In this document: positions 7,189-16,300 of the stretch, one piece after another
How the letters are laid out: every line of letters begins with the position of its first letter
Numbering within the stretch: position 1 is the stretch's first letter
Assembly (NCBI GenBank): GCA_013391385.1
Contig: JACBFI010000001.1
Span: 1-64,000 of the forward strand
DNA from: Sediminibacterium sp. Gen4
GTDB lineage: Bacteria > Bacteroidota > Bacteroidia > Chitinophagales > Chitinophagaceae
Length of the DNA: 64,000 nucleotides
Direction: 5' to 3'
Position numbers and translations under genes: made by a program
Notes under the pieces: generated by a model
Told to the model about the DNA's origin: nothing
Database searches by the model: none
What the model saw: the letters and a program-made list of their open reading frames with translations, nothing else

Positions 7189-8052
7189 TTACCTTTTATA
7201 ATACTCCCATAACAAGGATGATAATTTTCTAGTAAGAGTCCAGGCTTCGTTGGTGGGGGTCCAGGTTTGGTCTTGGTTGTTTTTGGTGCAGATGCAGAAG
7301 ACATAATTTACCCCTTCTCCTTGTATATAAATCACTTCACTTCTACTCGCATTCACTGCGCCATTTTTACTCGCTACAAAAACACCCGCAGGTATAACTG
7401 ATAACCCTTCTTCATCCCAATAATTTCTGCCGAGTAGTTTCAACATCTTATCACTGGCAGAATCACTAAGAATTTGTCTGGCAGCTATCTTTTCAAACAA
7501 GGTCGCCATTTCACGCGGGGTAGTTTGTCCCCAACCATAGATCTTTCTGATCTCTTCCCTTCCGGGTGTGCGACTGTTTACTTTGGTATTCGGAAATCCC
7601 AAACTATCCATTAACTGATTGATACGTGTTCCCGTACCTGCCAATGATTGCAACCATAAACTGGCAGTATTATCACTCGTGGTGAGCATGAGCATCATCA
7701 CTTTACTCAGATCGATCTTCTCATTGTTTTTGAAGGAACCTAAAATATCTACTCCTTCATACAACAATGAATCTTTATAAGTCAGTGATTGATGATAATC
7801 CAATTCTTTTTTACTGATCTTATCCATCACACCAATCATGATGGGCACTTTCACCATACTGGCGGTTGGGAATATGGTATCGGCATGTACGGCTGCTACT
7901 CTATTCTTCTTCAGATCATGCACATACACACCAATATCGCCACGGAAACCTTGTAAGAGTGTTTCAATTTGATGCTGTAATTTTTTATCGGTCTTTTGCG
8001 CATTCAACTGAATACAACCAATAAGCAAACAAAGAAGGAAAATACGTTGCAT
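7189..8052 (-). CDS. Class A beta-lactamase-like serine hydrolase, exported
   Basis: The protein has the class A fold motifs: S-x-x-K as SMVK (in TASMVKVPIM), SDN (LTTSDNTASLW) and an omega-loop region with GREEIRKIYGWGQTTP. The third motif, usually KTG, reads KNG (SKNGAVNA). A signal peptide (MQRIFLLCLLIGCIQLNAQ) sends it to the periplasm. I chose ATG 8052 over ATG 8073 because the signal peptide begins there. Such proteins hydrolyse beta-lactams, but a divergent member with KNG may instead be a peptidoglycan-related or general serine hydrolase. No ampR-type regulator is adjacent. Resistance activity is not established by sequence. Confidence 0.85.
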   Translation of the reverse strand: MQRIFLLCLLIGCIQLNAQKTDKKLQHQIETLLQGFRGDIGVYVHDLKKNRVAAVHADTIFPTASMVKVPIMIGVMDKISKKELDYHQSLTYKDSLLYEGVDILGSFKNNEKIDLSKVMMLMLTTSDNTASLWLQSLAGTGTRINQLMDSLGFPNTKVNSRTPGREEIRKIYGWGQTTPREMATLFEKIAARQILSDSASDKMLKLLGRNYWDEEGLSVIPAGVFVASKNGAVNASRSEVIYIQGEGVNYVFCICTKNNQDQTWTPTNEAWTLTRKLSSLLWEYYKR

Positions 8053-8135
8053 AGCAAGAGATTGATGCAACAAGATAGAAATTTAAAATATATCCTCCGC
8101 GTAATCTCTGGTTCTCTCGCTCTCAGTGATTATTT

Positions 8136-8290
8136 TTTACCACAGAGTAACACAGAGTTAGGCGCAGAGTTTCACGGAGAAAAAGGGGTGATTTAAATTA
8201 TTAGACAACTCTGTACACCTCTGTGCCGTACTCTGTGTCACTCTGTGGTTATTTTTTCACCACGGAGTGACACAGAGTACGGCGCAGCGT
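8136..8290. repeat. CACAGAG-type inverted repeats
   Basis: ACCACAGAGTAACACAGAGT at 8139-8158 is mirrored by ACTCTGTGTCACTCTGTGGT at 8230-8249, and a second forward copy (CACCACGGAGTGACACAGAG) follows at 8259-8278. Related elements occur at 25488-25574, 27759-27862, 39043-39064 and 42934-43052. They sit at the 5' end of the beta-lactamase-like gene and the 3' end of the peroxiredoxin gene. Confidence 0.65.
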
Positions 8291-8292
8291 TA

Positions 8293-8757
8293 TTACTCAC
8301 CCCATGCCGCCAATACCTCTTCCGCATGTTTTTTGGAAGCAGGCTTCTGGATGATGTTTTTGATCTTACCATTCTCATCAATCAAAAAAGTAGTACGAAT
8401 GGTACCCATGAATTCTTTACCCATGAATTTCTTCAGTTGCCATACCCCATACTGTTCATGAATTTTTAAATCTTCATCAGCCAATAAAGGAAAAGGTAAC
8501 TGATGTTTGGTCTCAAATTTTTTATGGCTTTTCACATCATCACTACTCACCCCAATCACCTGAAAACCCTTCTTTTTCAATAAAGTATAATTATCTCGCA
8601 GATTACATGCCTGCACCGTACAAGTTGGGGTATTATCATGCGGATAGAAATACAACACCACTTTCTGTCCCTTGAAATCTGTCAAAGACAGTTTCTTGCC
8701 ATTCTGATCAACCCCCTTAAAAACAGGCGCTTTTTTGCCAATCACAGGTAATGCCAT
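8293..8757 (-). CDS. bcp: Thioredoxin-dependent thiol peroxidase, BCP/PrxQ type
   Basis: This peroxiredoxin reduces hydrogen and organic peroxides with electrons from thioredoxin. The motif PTCTVQACNLRD contains the peroxidatic Cys and, five residues on, the resolving Cys typical of the BCP/PrxQ class. The flanking FYPHDNTPTC and the later ...IRTTFLIDENGKI agree. The longest frame adds 20 residues (from 8817), but ATG 8757 (MALPVIGKKAPVF) gives the family's usual length of about 154 aa, and a -7-like TACCTTCG lies just upstream of it. Cytoplasmic. No operon partner: the upstream region is a heptamer-repeat array. Confidence 0.92.
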   Translation of the reverse strand: MALPVIGKKAPVFKGVDQNGKKLSLTDFKGQKVVLYFYPHDNTPTCTVQACNLRDNYTLLKKKGFQVIGVSSDDVKSHKKFETKHQLPFPLLADEDLKIHEQYGVWQLKKFMGKEFMGTIRTTFLIDENGKIKNIIQKPASKKHAEEVLAAWGE

Positions 8758-8790
8758 ATTTGAATTTTGCGCGAAGGTAGGTGAGGAAAG

Positions 8791-8886
8791 CTGCACGCTC
8801 CAAGCTACAAGCCACAAGTTTTTTTGCTATAAAGAGGGGTCTTTACCTTTTTTCCTGCTTGCAGCCTGCAGCTTGAAGCTTGCAGC
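8791..8886. repeat. Heptanucleotide repeat array, AGCTTGN family
   Basis: Degenerate seven-base units (for example GCAGCTT, GAAGCTT, GCAGCTA at the right end and GCTCCAA, GCTACAA, GCCACAA at the left) appear in opposite orientations around a central TTTTTTTGC. The same unit family is seen at 21248-21285, 22775-22935, 47712-47835 and 52146-52190. The array lies between the divergent bcp and carB genes. Confidence 0.6.
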
Positions 8887-8917
8887 TAAAAAATAATCCC
8901 CCCATAACCCTCCCTTC

Positions 8918-8925
8918 CTTACATT
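8918..8925 (+). promoter_or_regulatory. Putative -7 box for the carB half gene (TACATTTG)
   Basis: TACATTTG matches the Bacteroidota -7 consensus TAnnTTTG and lies about 23 bases before ATG 8949. This position argues against the longer frame that begins at 8880. Confidence 0.5.
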
Positions 8926-8948
8926 TGCACAATTTATTTTTTCGTCCC

Positions 8949-10595
8949 ATGCCCAAAGATCAATCCATCAAATCTGTGTTAATTGTAGGTTCGGGTCCCA
9001 TTATTATCGGACAGGCCTGCGAGTTTGATTATTCCGGTTCTCAGGCTGCCAGGAGCTTACGTGAAGAAGGTATCAAAGTGATCCTGATCAACAGCAATCC
9101 CGCCACCATCATGACCGATCCGATGATGGCTGATAAAGTGTACCTCCTCCCCCTTACCGTTGAAAGCATTGAACAGATCCTGGAAGAAAACCAGATCGAC
9201 GCCGTGCTGCCTACGATGGGTGGACAAACAGCCCTGAACCTCTGTAAAGAAGCCGATGAGTTGGGTGTGTGGGAAAAATATGGCGTGCGTATGATTGGGG
9301 TGGATGTGGCTGCCATTGATACCGCTGAAGACCGCGAGAAATTCCGTCAGTTGATGGTGAAGATTGGAATGGCCGTTGCCCCCAGCCGTGTGGCCAACAG
9401 TTTTCTGGAAGGAAAAGAGTTTGCACAAGAGATTGGTTTTCCATTGGTGATTCGTCCGTCATTCACCCTCGGTGGTACCGGTGGTGGATTCGTACACAGC
9501 AAAGAAGACCTCGATGCAGCACTGGAGCGCGGACTGAAAGCTTCTCCTATCCATGAAGTACTGGTAGAGAAAGCGGTGTTGGGATGGAAAGAATTTGAAT
9601 TGGAATTATTGCGTGATCAGAATGATAATGTAGTCATCATTTGTACCGTTGAGAATGTGGATCCGATGGGTGTACATACAGGCGACTCTATCACCGTAGC
9701 TCCTGCCATGACCCTGAGCGATACCGCTTTCCAGGAAATGCGTAACAAAGCCATGCTGATGATGCGTTCACTGGGCAATTTCGCCGGTGGTTGTAACGTA
9801 CAGTTTGCTTTGAATCCGGAGACAGAAGAATTGATCGCCGTAGAGATCAATCCACGTGTGAGCCGCTCTTCTGCCCTGGCATCTAAAGCAACCGGTTATC
9901 CGATTGCGAAGATCGCTGCGAAACTGGCGATTGGTTATTCACTGGATGAATTACAGAACCAGATCACAAAAACCACTTCAGCATATTTCGAACCTACATT
10001 GGATTATGTGATCGTAAAAATCCCTCGCTGGAACTTTGATAAATTCAAAGGTGCCAATGATACATTGGGATTACAGATGAAAAGCGTAGGTGAAGTGATG
10101 GCCATTGGTCGCAGCTTCACAGAAGCCATTCAGAAAGCATGTCAGAGTTTAGAGAATGAAGCAGTAGGATTGGGATATTATGGTAAGAGCTTGATGAAGA
10201 GTGAAGAACTCACTGAATATATCAAAACCCCGAAATGGGATCGCATTTTCCGAATCAAAGATGCGTTGATGCAGGGTTCTACGGTAAAATCTATTTCACA
10301 AGCCACGGGTATCGATCGTTGGTTCATCTATCAGATCCAACAGATCTGTAATATGGAAAAAGAGATTGCTAAATATTCGTTGGATACTTTACCGGAAGAC
10401 TTGCTGAAAGAAGCCAAGAAAAATGGTTTCAGTGATGCTCAGATCGCCAATATCTTACATGGCGATTGTAACGATGAACAAGTCTACGAAAAACGCAAAT
10501 CACTCGGCATCACCCGCGTCTACAAAATGGTAGACACCTGCAGCGCCGAGTTCGAAGCGAAGACACCGTATTTTTATAGTTCGTTTGAGGGATGA
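8949..10595 (+). CDS. carB: Carbamoyl-phosphate synthase large chain, N-terminal half only
   Basis: CarB makes carbamoyl phosphate from glutamine-derived ammonia, bicarbonate and two ATP, for pyrimidine and arginine synthesis. This 548-residue protein contains only the first ATP-grasp (carboxyphosphate) domain (GSGPIIIGQACEFDYSGSQA, RPSFTLGGTGGG, EINPRVSRSSALASKATGYP) and the oligomerisation domain. It ends at TPYFYSSFEG, exactly the linker point where a full CarB of roughly 940-1070 residues begins its second half. Nothing downstream resembles the carbamoyl-phosphate half; a transketolase subunit follows. A naturally split carB, as known in some archaea and Aquifex, with the other half elsewhere, is the most likely reading; a truncated gene is the alternative. 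carA is not in the window. Confidence 0.9.
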   Translation: MPKDQSIKSVLIVGSGPIIIGQACEFDYSGSQAARSLREEGIKVILINSNPATIMTDPMMADKVYLLPLTVESIEQILEENQIDAVLPTMGGQTALNLCKEADELGVWEKYGVRMIGVDVAAIDTAEDREKFRQLMVKIGMAVAPSRVANSFLEGKEFAQEIGFPLVIRPSFTLGGTGGGFVHSKEDLDAALERGLKASPIHEVLVEKAVLGWKEFELELLRDQNDNVVIICTVENVDPMGVHTGDSITVAPAMTLSDTAFQEMRNKAMLMMRSLGNFAGGCNVQFALNPETEELIAVEINPRVSRSSALASKATGYPIAKIAAKLAIGYSLDELQNQITKTTSAYFEPTLDYVIVKIPRWNFDKFKGANDTLGLQMKSVGEVMAIGRSFTEAIQKACQSLENEAVGLGYYGKSLMKSEELTEYIKTPKWDRIFRIKDALMQGSTVKSISQATGIDRWFIYQIQQICNMEKEIAKYSLDTLPEDLLKEAKKNGFSDAQIANILHGDCNDEQVYEKRKSLGITRVYKMVDTCSAEFEAKTPYFYSSFEG

Positions 10596-10602
10596 TCGAA
10601 GT

Positions 10603-10660
10603 GAAAGGTGAAAAGTGAAAAGTGAAACCATTTCACCTTTCACTTTTCACCTTTCACTCA
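10603..10660. repeat. Heptanucleotide array (RGTGAAA) with its inverted copy
   Basis: Four units of the type RGTGAAA are followed directly by the inverted units TTTCACC, TTTCACT, TTTCACC and TTTCACT, giving a long imperfect hairpin between the carB half and the transketolase subunit. A similar split pair flanks 27718-27925. It may serve as a terminator for carB, although no clean U-tract follows. Confidence 0.65.
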
Positions 10661-10703
10661 TTTCTCCCTTTCTTTGCACTGACTTTCAAAAACATAACAC
10701 CGT

Positions 10704-11666
10704 ATGAAACTTAAAGACATCCAGATCCTCAATGAAAAAGAAACACGTGCCGGTTTTGGTGAGGGTATTCATGAGCTTGCGAAAGAGAATGAAAATGTAG
10801 TGGTACTCACTGCCGACCTCGCAGGATCTTTCAAGTTGGGACCTTATATCAAAGATTTCCCTAACCGTTTTATACAGTGTGGTATTGCTGAAGCCAATAT
10901 GATTGGTATTGCTGCCGGATTAACCATCGGTGGTAAAATTCCTTACACCACTACTTTCGCCAACTTCAGTACAGGCCGTGTCTATGATCAGATTCGTCAG
11001 AGTGTAGCCTATAGCGATAAGAATGTAAAAATTTGTGCTTCTCATGCCGGATTAACACTCGGTGAAGATGGTGCTACCCACCAAATTTTGGAAGACATCG
11101 GATTGATGAAGATGTTACCCGGTATGACCGTGGTAGTTCCTTGCGATTTTAATCAGACCAAAGCTGCTACCAAAGCCATTGCTGATTTGCATGGTCCGGT
11201 ATACCTGCGTTTTGGTCGCCCGAAATGGCCCAACTTCACCAAAGAAGATGGTAGCGATTTCGTGATTGGTAAAGCACAGAAAATGAGTGAAGGAACCGAT
11301 ATTTCCATCTTCGCTTGTGGACACATGGTTTGGAAAGCCATCGAAGCAGGAAAAATTTTGGAAGAAAAAGGTATCAGTGTTGAACTGATCAATATACATA
11401 CCATCAAACCACTCGATGAAGCTGCCATCATTGCTTCTTTGAGCAAAACAAAATGCGCCGTTACGGTAGAAGAACACAATATCATTGGCGGACTCGGTGA
11501 TGCGGTTGCACAAGTAGCAGCCAGACATTGTCCGGTTCCTATTGAATACATCGGCACCAACGACACTTTCGGTGAAAGTGGTAAACCTAACGAACTCCTC
11601 GCGAAATACGGATTGGATACACCATTTATTGTGGCGGCTGCGGAGAAGGCGATGGGGAGGAAGTAA
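10704..11666 (+). CDS. Transketolase, C-terminal subunit (pyrimidine-binding and C-terminal domains)
   Basis: Split transketolases consist of an N-terminal TPP-pyrophosphate-binding subunit and this about 320-residue C-terminal subunit, together moving two-carbon units in the pentose phosphate pathway. Seen here are the pyrimidine-binding domain (DLAGSFKLG, QCGIAEANMIGIAAGLTIGG, FANFSTGRVYDQIRQS, SHAGLTLGEDGATHQ) and the C-terminal domain (IFACGHMVWKAIEAG, VEEHNIIGGLGDAV). The N-terminal subunit, usually the adjacent upstream gene, is not in this window. A distant relative, the DXP synthase C-terminal part, is less likely given the IAEANMIG and GEDGATHQ motifs. ATG 10704 is the only sensible start. 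A strong terminator follows at 11692. Confidence 0.9.
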   Translation: MKLKDIQILNEKETRAGFGEGIHELAKENENVVVLTADLAGSFKLGPYIKDFPNRFIQCGIAEANMIGIAAGLTIGGKIPYTTTFANFSTGRVYDQIRQSVAYSDKNVKICASHAGLTLGEDGATHQILEDIGLMKMLPGMTVVVPCDFNQTKAATKAIADLHGPVYLRFGRPKWPNFTKEDGSDFVIGKAQKMSEGTDISIFACGHMVWKAIEAGKILEEKGISVELINIHTIKPLDEAAIIASLSKTKCAVTVEEHNIIGGLGDAVAQVAARHCPVPIEYIGTNDTFGESGKPNELLAKYGLDTPFIVAAAEKAMGRK

Positions 11667-11691
11667 TTCAAAAATCAAAAGTAAAAATTCA

Positions 11692-11725
11692 AAAGAGCGT
11701 CTAATTCCCAAGACGCTCTTTTTTT
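11692..11725 (+). terminator. Rho-independent terminator after the transketolase subunit
   Basis: AAAGAGCGTCT pairs with AGACGCTCTTT around an 8-base loop, followed by seven T residues. It lies 26 bases after the transketolase stop codon. Confidence 0.9.
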
Positions 11726-11732
11726 CTTCTGT

Positions 11733-11757
11733 CACTATTCACTATTCACTTATTAAC
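11733..11757. repeat. Short heptanucleotide array (TCACTAT)
   Basis: Three consecutive seven-base units (TCACTAT, TCACTAT, TCACTTA) lie just after the terminator. Small on its own, but the same period is used by the other arrays in this window. Confidence 0.45.
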
Positions 11758-11856
11758 GTCTCCACATAAGAAGTAAATGATATATTTGAAGATGTCATAT
11801 CAAACCTTGAAAGACATAACAAGCATTTAGCTGTATTACGATTTACAAATCTTACT

Positions 11857-12429
11857 ATGAATAGGTATATTTTATTTCTGCTATTATTCGCTTTTCAATC
11901 AACTATTTATAGTCAGGTAAGTATTGAATTACGTGGAAACAGCATTTTGTTAAATGGGGTTGTACTAAAAACAAATCCCGATAAAAAGGAATTGGATTCT
12001 CTCTTGGATGAGAAAAGTATTGTGGGCAAGATTATTGGCTCTTTTGATCCTAATACTAAAGAAACCAGTTGGGAGAAAAGATTTTCGTTTCGTTTTAAAA
12101 TATCTGGGGTATCAATAGAATACTATGCAAAAGAAAAAGATATCTATAGTGTTAGATTATTCATGAAGTCGAGCCACAAAGATCCCAAGAAAGATAATTT
12201 GATAACCTATCCAAACCTGTTCAAAGATGGTGCGATGATATTAGACAGTAGCGCTACAATGGAGCAGGTTATACCATTACTGGATAAACAATCTGTTTTA
12301 AGTATTGGTATGAGGTCTTATTACCCGAGGAAAATTCCTTCAATTGTATACAGAAGAAATGATTTCTACATCGAATTGATGTTCCATCCTGAGAATAAAA
12401 AAATCAAAGAAATACTTATTCGTAGATAA
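11857..12429 (+). CDS. Exported protein of unknown function, 190 aa
   Basis: The N-terminus (MNRYILFLLLFAFQSTIYSQ) is a Sec signal peptide cleaved near residue 19. The mature part begins VSIELRGNSILLNGVVLKTN, suggesting a beta-rich protein that could sit in the periplasm or on the cell surface. A Lys/Asp-rich middle (SSHKDPKKDN) and a basic end (IKEILIRR) complete it. I do not recognise a family with certainty. It stands alone: a terminator precedes it and a palindromic repeat follows. AT-rich compared with the transketolase gene. Confidence 0.72.
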   Translation: MNRYILFLLLFAFQSTIYSQVSIELRGNSILLNGVVLKTNPDKKELDSLLDEKSIVGKIIGSFDPNTKETSWEKRFSFRFKISGVSIEYYAKEKDIYSVRLFMKSSHKDPKKDNLITYPNLFKDGAMILDSSATMEQVIPLLDKQSVLSIGMRSYYPRKIPSIVYRRNDFYIELMFHPENKKIKEILIRR

Positions 12430-12436
12430 AAACATT

Positions 12437-12545
12437 GAACACAGATTGTCATGATTGTCATGATTTACGCGGATAGATGAATTATCATGACATATCATGA
12501 AAATCATGATGATCCGTGTTCTATCATAAAAATCTGCGGCCCATA
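12437..12545. repeat. Third copy of the GCAGATT-type palindromic element
   Basis: The stretch is built of ATCATGA/TCATGAT blocks with arms ACACAGATTGTCATGATTGT on one side and CATAAAAATCTGCGGCCCAT on the other. It resembles the tandem pair at 6966-7169 and lies between the converging 11857 gene and pdxH. Confidence 0.55.
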
Positions 12546-12552
12546 AAAACAC

Positions 12553-13194
12553 TCAAGGCGCTAATCGCTCTACACGCCAGCCCTGTTCTGTTTTGGTGTA
12601 TTTGAAACGATCATGTAGGCGGCTACTTCTTCCCTGCCAGAACTCAATCACTGTTGGCTTTACTCGATAACCTCCCCAATGTTCCGGACGAGGAATGGTT
12701 TGTCCGGAGAATTCACTGGTATATTTGGCAACATTCAATTCAATCACATTTCTATCCGGTATCACTGAACTCTGTGGCGATGCCCAGGCACCAATACGGC
12801 TTCCTTCCGGACGGGAATGAAAATATTCATCACTCTCTGCGGCACTGATTTTTTCGACTGTTCCCTCAATGCGTATTTGTCTCTCCAATTCTTTCCAGAA
12901 AAAAACCAATGCCGCTTTCGGATTATCTGCCAGCTCCTGTCCCTTATGACTTTCATAATTGGTGAAGAAAACAAAACCATTTGAATCATATCCTTTCAAT
13001 AAAACAATTCGTGCCGAAGGAACACCTTGCTTGGTAGCTGTAGCCAATGTCATGGCATTCACTTCATCAATTTCACTGTTCACCGCATCCTGCCACCAAT
13101 GTTCAAACTGAACAAAAGGATCAGACGCTATATCACCTTCATTTAAGGAATGTTGTTTGTACTCTTTTCTAATATCAGCCACAGATGTTTTCAT
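12553..13194 (-). CDS. pdxH: Pyridoxamine/pyridoxine 5'-phosphate oxidase
   Basis: PdxH is a cytoplasmic FMN enzyme that oxidises PNP or PMP to pyridoxal 5'-phosphate. The whole protein matches the family: the FMN-binding ARIVLLKGYDSNGFVFFTNY and SHKGQELADNP, the substrate-binding VEKISAAESDEYFHSRPEGS and RIGAWASPQS, and the C-terminal signature EFWQGRSSRLHDRF ending WRVERLAP. The longest frame has 24 extra residues, but ATG 13194 (MKTSVADIRKEY) gives the usual 213-aa length and a -7 box lies just upstream of it. It is monocistronic, downstream of the RND pump terminator. Confidence 0.95.
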   Translation of the reverse strand: MKTSVADIRKEYKQHSLNEGDIASDPFVQFEHWWQDAVNSEIDEVNAMTLATATKQGVPSARIVLLKGYDSNGFVFFTNYESHKGQELADNPKAALVFFWKELERQIRIEGTVEKISAAESDEYFHSRPEGSRIGAWASPQSSVIPDRNVIELNVAKYTSEFSGQTIPRPEHWGGYRVKPTVIEFWQGRSSRLHDRFKYTKTEQGWRVERLAP

Positions 13195-13211
13195 ACAAGA
13201 AGTTTCTACTG

Positions 13212-13219
13212 CAAAAATA
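13212..13219 (-). promoter_or_regulatory. Putative -7 box for pdxH (TATTTTTG)
   Basis: On the minus strand TATTTTTG matches TAnnTTTG, 17 bases before ATG 13194. It supports the shorter pdxH start. Confidence 0.5.
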
Positions 13220-13249
13220 CGATCTATAAAAGGAAAGTTGAAGACATAA

Positions 13250-13283
13250 AAAAAGGGTGAAAACAATTGCTTTCACCCTTTTT
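13250..13283 (-). terminator. Terminator after the RND transporter gene
   Basis: AAAAGGGTGAAAGC and TTTTCACCCTTTTTT pair on the minus strand and end in a T-run. It separates the pump genes from the pdxH promoter. Confidence 0.85.
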
Positions 13284-13307
13284 GAATTTTGATTTTTGAC
13301 TTTTGAT

Positions 13308-16300
13308 TTAATCCGTAATATCCATCTTCTTCGCCTCATGCTTTCCAGAAATGAACGTATACACGGCCGGAATTACAAATAAAGTCAGCACCAATGAGAA
13401 CATAATACCACCCACCACTACAATACCCAATGGCATTCTACTGGTAGCTGCTGCACCAAAACTTATAGCGATAGGTAAGGCTCCTAAGGCTGTTGCCAGA
13501 CTTGTCATTAAGATCGGACGTAAACGTTGTGCAGAAGCTTCGATCACCGCTTCTGTTTTCTTCAATCCGAATTCGCGTTTTTGGTTGGCAAATTCTACAA
13601 TGAGGATACCATTCTTTGTCACCAATCCAATGAGCATGATCATACCAATCTGTGAGAAGATATTTAAAGTCTGATCAAATAACCACAAACTCAGTAACGC
13701 ACCTGCCAATGCCAGCGGTACCGTAATCATAATGGTGAACGGATCTTTAAAACTTTCGAACTGTGCAGCCAATACCAAATAAATGAGTATCAGTGCCAAT
13801 CCAAATGCAAAACTGGTATTAGATGAGCTCTCCGCATAATCGCGCGATGCGCCACCTAGTGCCGTTTGAAAACTTTCGTCCAATAGTTTATCGCCAATAG
13901 CCTGCATCGCTTTTACTCCATCGCCAATGGTTTTACCTTCAGCTAAAGATGCAGAAATAGTGGCAGCCTTAAAGCGGTTATAATGGTATAATGTTGGCGG
14001 GTTTGAATTCTCTTCAAGCTTTACAACGGATGTTAATGGAATATTTTCACCCCGACTATTGCGTACATATAAATTGGAAATATCGCCCGGCTCCTGACGA
14101 TCTTTTAGTTCTACCTGAGAAATTACCTGATACTGCTTACCATTCATGATAAAGTATGCTAGTCTTCTGCCGCTGAATGCACTTGATACGACATCTGCCA
14201 CATCTGAAATGGACAAGCCCAGATCTTTTGCTTTGATTCGATCAATGGTCAGTTGTAATTCGGGTTTATTAAATTTCAGGTTCACATCTACATTGGCGAA
14301 TGTTTTTTCTTTTCTGGCTTCTTCCAGAAACTTAGGAATCACTTCTTTGATCTTTTCAAAATCAAGATTCTGCAAAATATATTGTACAGGTAATGACCCA
14401 CGAGAACCCAAGCCTACTGAAATAGTTTGCTCTTCTACCGGAAATATTCTTGCATTGTTGAACTGTGGTAATTTTTTACTGATCTCTCGAGCAATTTCAC
14501 TCTGACTTCTGGTTCGTTTATCAGGATCTACAAATGCTATTCTCGCTGTTCCACTATTCACGCCGCCACCGCCACCAAAACCTGGAACTGCTGCAAATAC
14601 AAAAGCTTTCTCCGGAACTGAATCTGATAGATAATCAATCAGCTTATTCCCCACATCCACCATATAACTATAGCTGGCTCCTTCAGGACCCGACATCTGA
14701 AAACGAACACTACTTCTATCTTCGAGTGGCGCCAATTCACTTTGCAAATTGGTACCCACTAAGTAAATACCTCCTAAACAGAGCAGCACTATTACCCATG
14801 CCATCCAACGAATACGAAGAAATCCGGTAAGCATCCGCTTGTACCCATTCTCCATGCCACGAAAGAAAGGCTCCGTCATTTCGTAAAACTTACCATGACC
14901 TGCATCCTTTTTATTCAGATACACATTCAATACCGGTGTTATGGTTAAGGATACAAAAGCTGAAACAAGTACCGCAGCTGCTACGGTAACACCAAACTCT
15001 CTGAACAAACTCCCTACAAAACCTTCCAGAAAGATCACAGGTAAGAACACTACTGCTAGTGTAATAGACGTTGAAATAACAGCAAAGAATATTTCTTTAC
15101 TACCTTCTAATGCTGCTTTACGAATAGGTAATCCGCTTTCAAGCTTTCGGAAAATATTTTCTGTTACTACAATACCATCATCAACCACCAATCCCGTTGC
15201 CAGTACAATACCTAACAAGGTCAATACATTCACAGAGAACCCTGCTATGTACATGATGAAGAAAGTAGCTACCAGTGAAATAGGGATATCAATCAAAGGA
15301 CGAATAGCAATAAGCCAGTTGCGGAAGAAAAAGAAGATCACCAATACCACTAGGCTGAAAGAGATCAACAAAGTTTCTTCTACTTCTTTGATAGAGCGTC
15401 GAACATTTTTGGTTTGATCTATAAGTGGTGTTAATTCAAAATCGCCCTTCTGACTTTTCTGAATTTCATTTAATCGCTTATAAAATTCATCTGCTATCTT
15501 AATATAGTTAGCACCGGGTTGAGGAATGATGGCCAGACCTACAGCATTCACCCCATTCAATCGCCAGCTGAATTCTTCGTTCTCCGGACCGATCTCTACT
15601 TTGGCAACATCACTTAAACGAATAATACCGCGATTATCTTCGAAGATAATGAGGTCGCGAAAATCTTTTTCTGATTGCAATCGACCCAATGCACGTATCG
15701 TCATTTCTGTATTCTCGCCATAAATTTTACCGGATGGAATTTCAACATTCTCTCTGTTCAGTGCATTACGGATATCAACAAAACTGATATTATAGGCATT
15801 GAGTTTGTCCGGATCGATCCAGATACGCATTGCCGGACGCTTTTGTCCGAAAATATTGATCGAGCTAACTTCAGGAATGGTTTGTAATCTTTCAACAAGT
15901 ACATTCTCAGCATAATCACTTAGTTCCAATAACCCTTTGGTACGACTTTGTACGGCCATCAATATGATAAAATCACTATTGGCATCGGCTTTACTTACTA
16001 CCGGTGGCGCATCAATATCTTGGGGAAGATTTCTGGCAGCCTGGCTCACTTTATCGCGTACATCATTGGCAGCAGCTTCGAGGTCTTCATTGATATTGAA
16101 TTCAACTGTGATATTACTGGAACCATTGGAGCTTGAAGAAGTGATGGTTCTAATACCCGGAATACCATTGATTGATTTTTCCAATGGCTCTGTAATCTGA
16201 CTCTCTACAATATCAGAGTTGGCACCAGCGTATGCAGTACGAACATTAACGATAGGCGGGTCAATAGCAGGGTATTCGCGAACAGATAAAAAAGTATATC

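Noticed and set aside
11115..11735. Long minus-strand frames opposite the transketolase subunit (206 and 172 codons)
   Set aside because: They overlap a conserved coding gene, have no recognisable domain, and arise from its codon bias.
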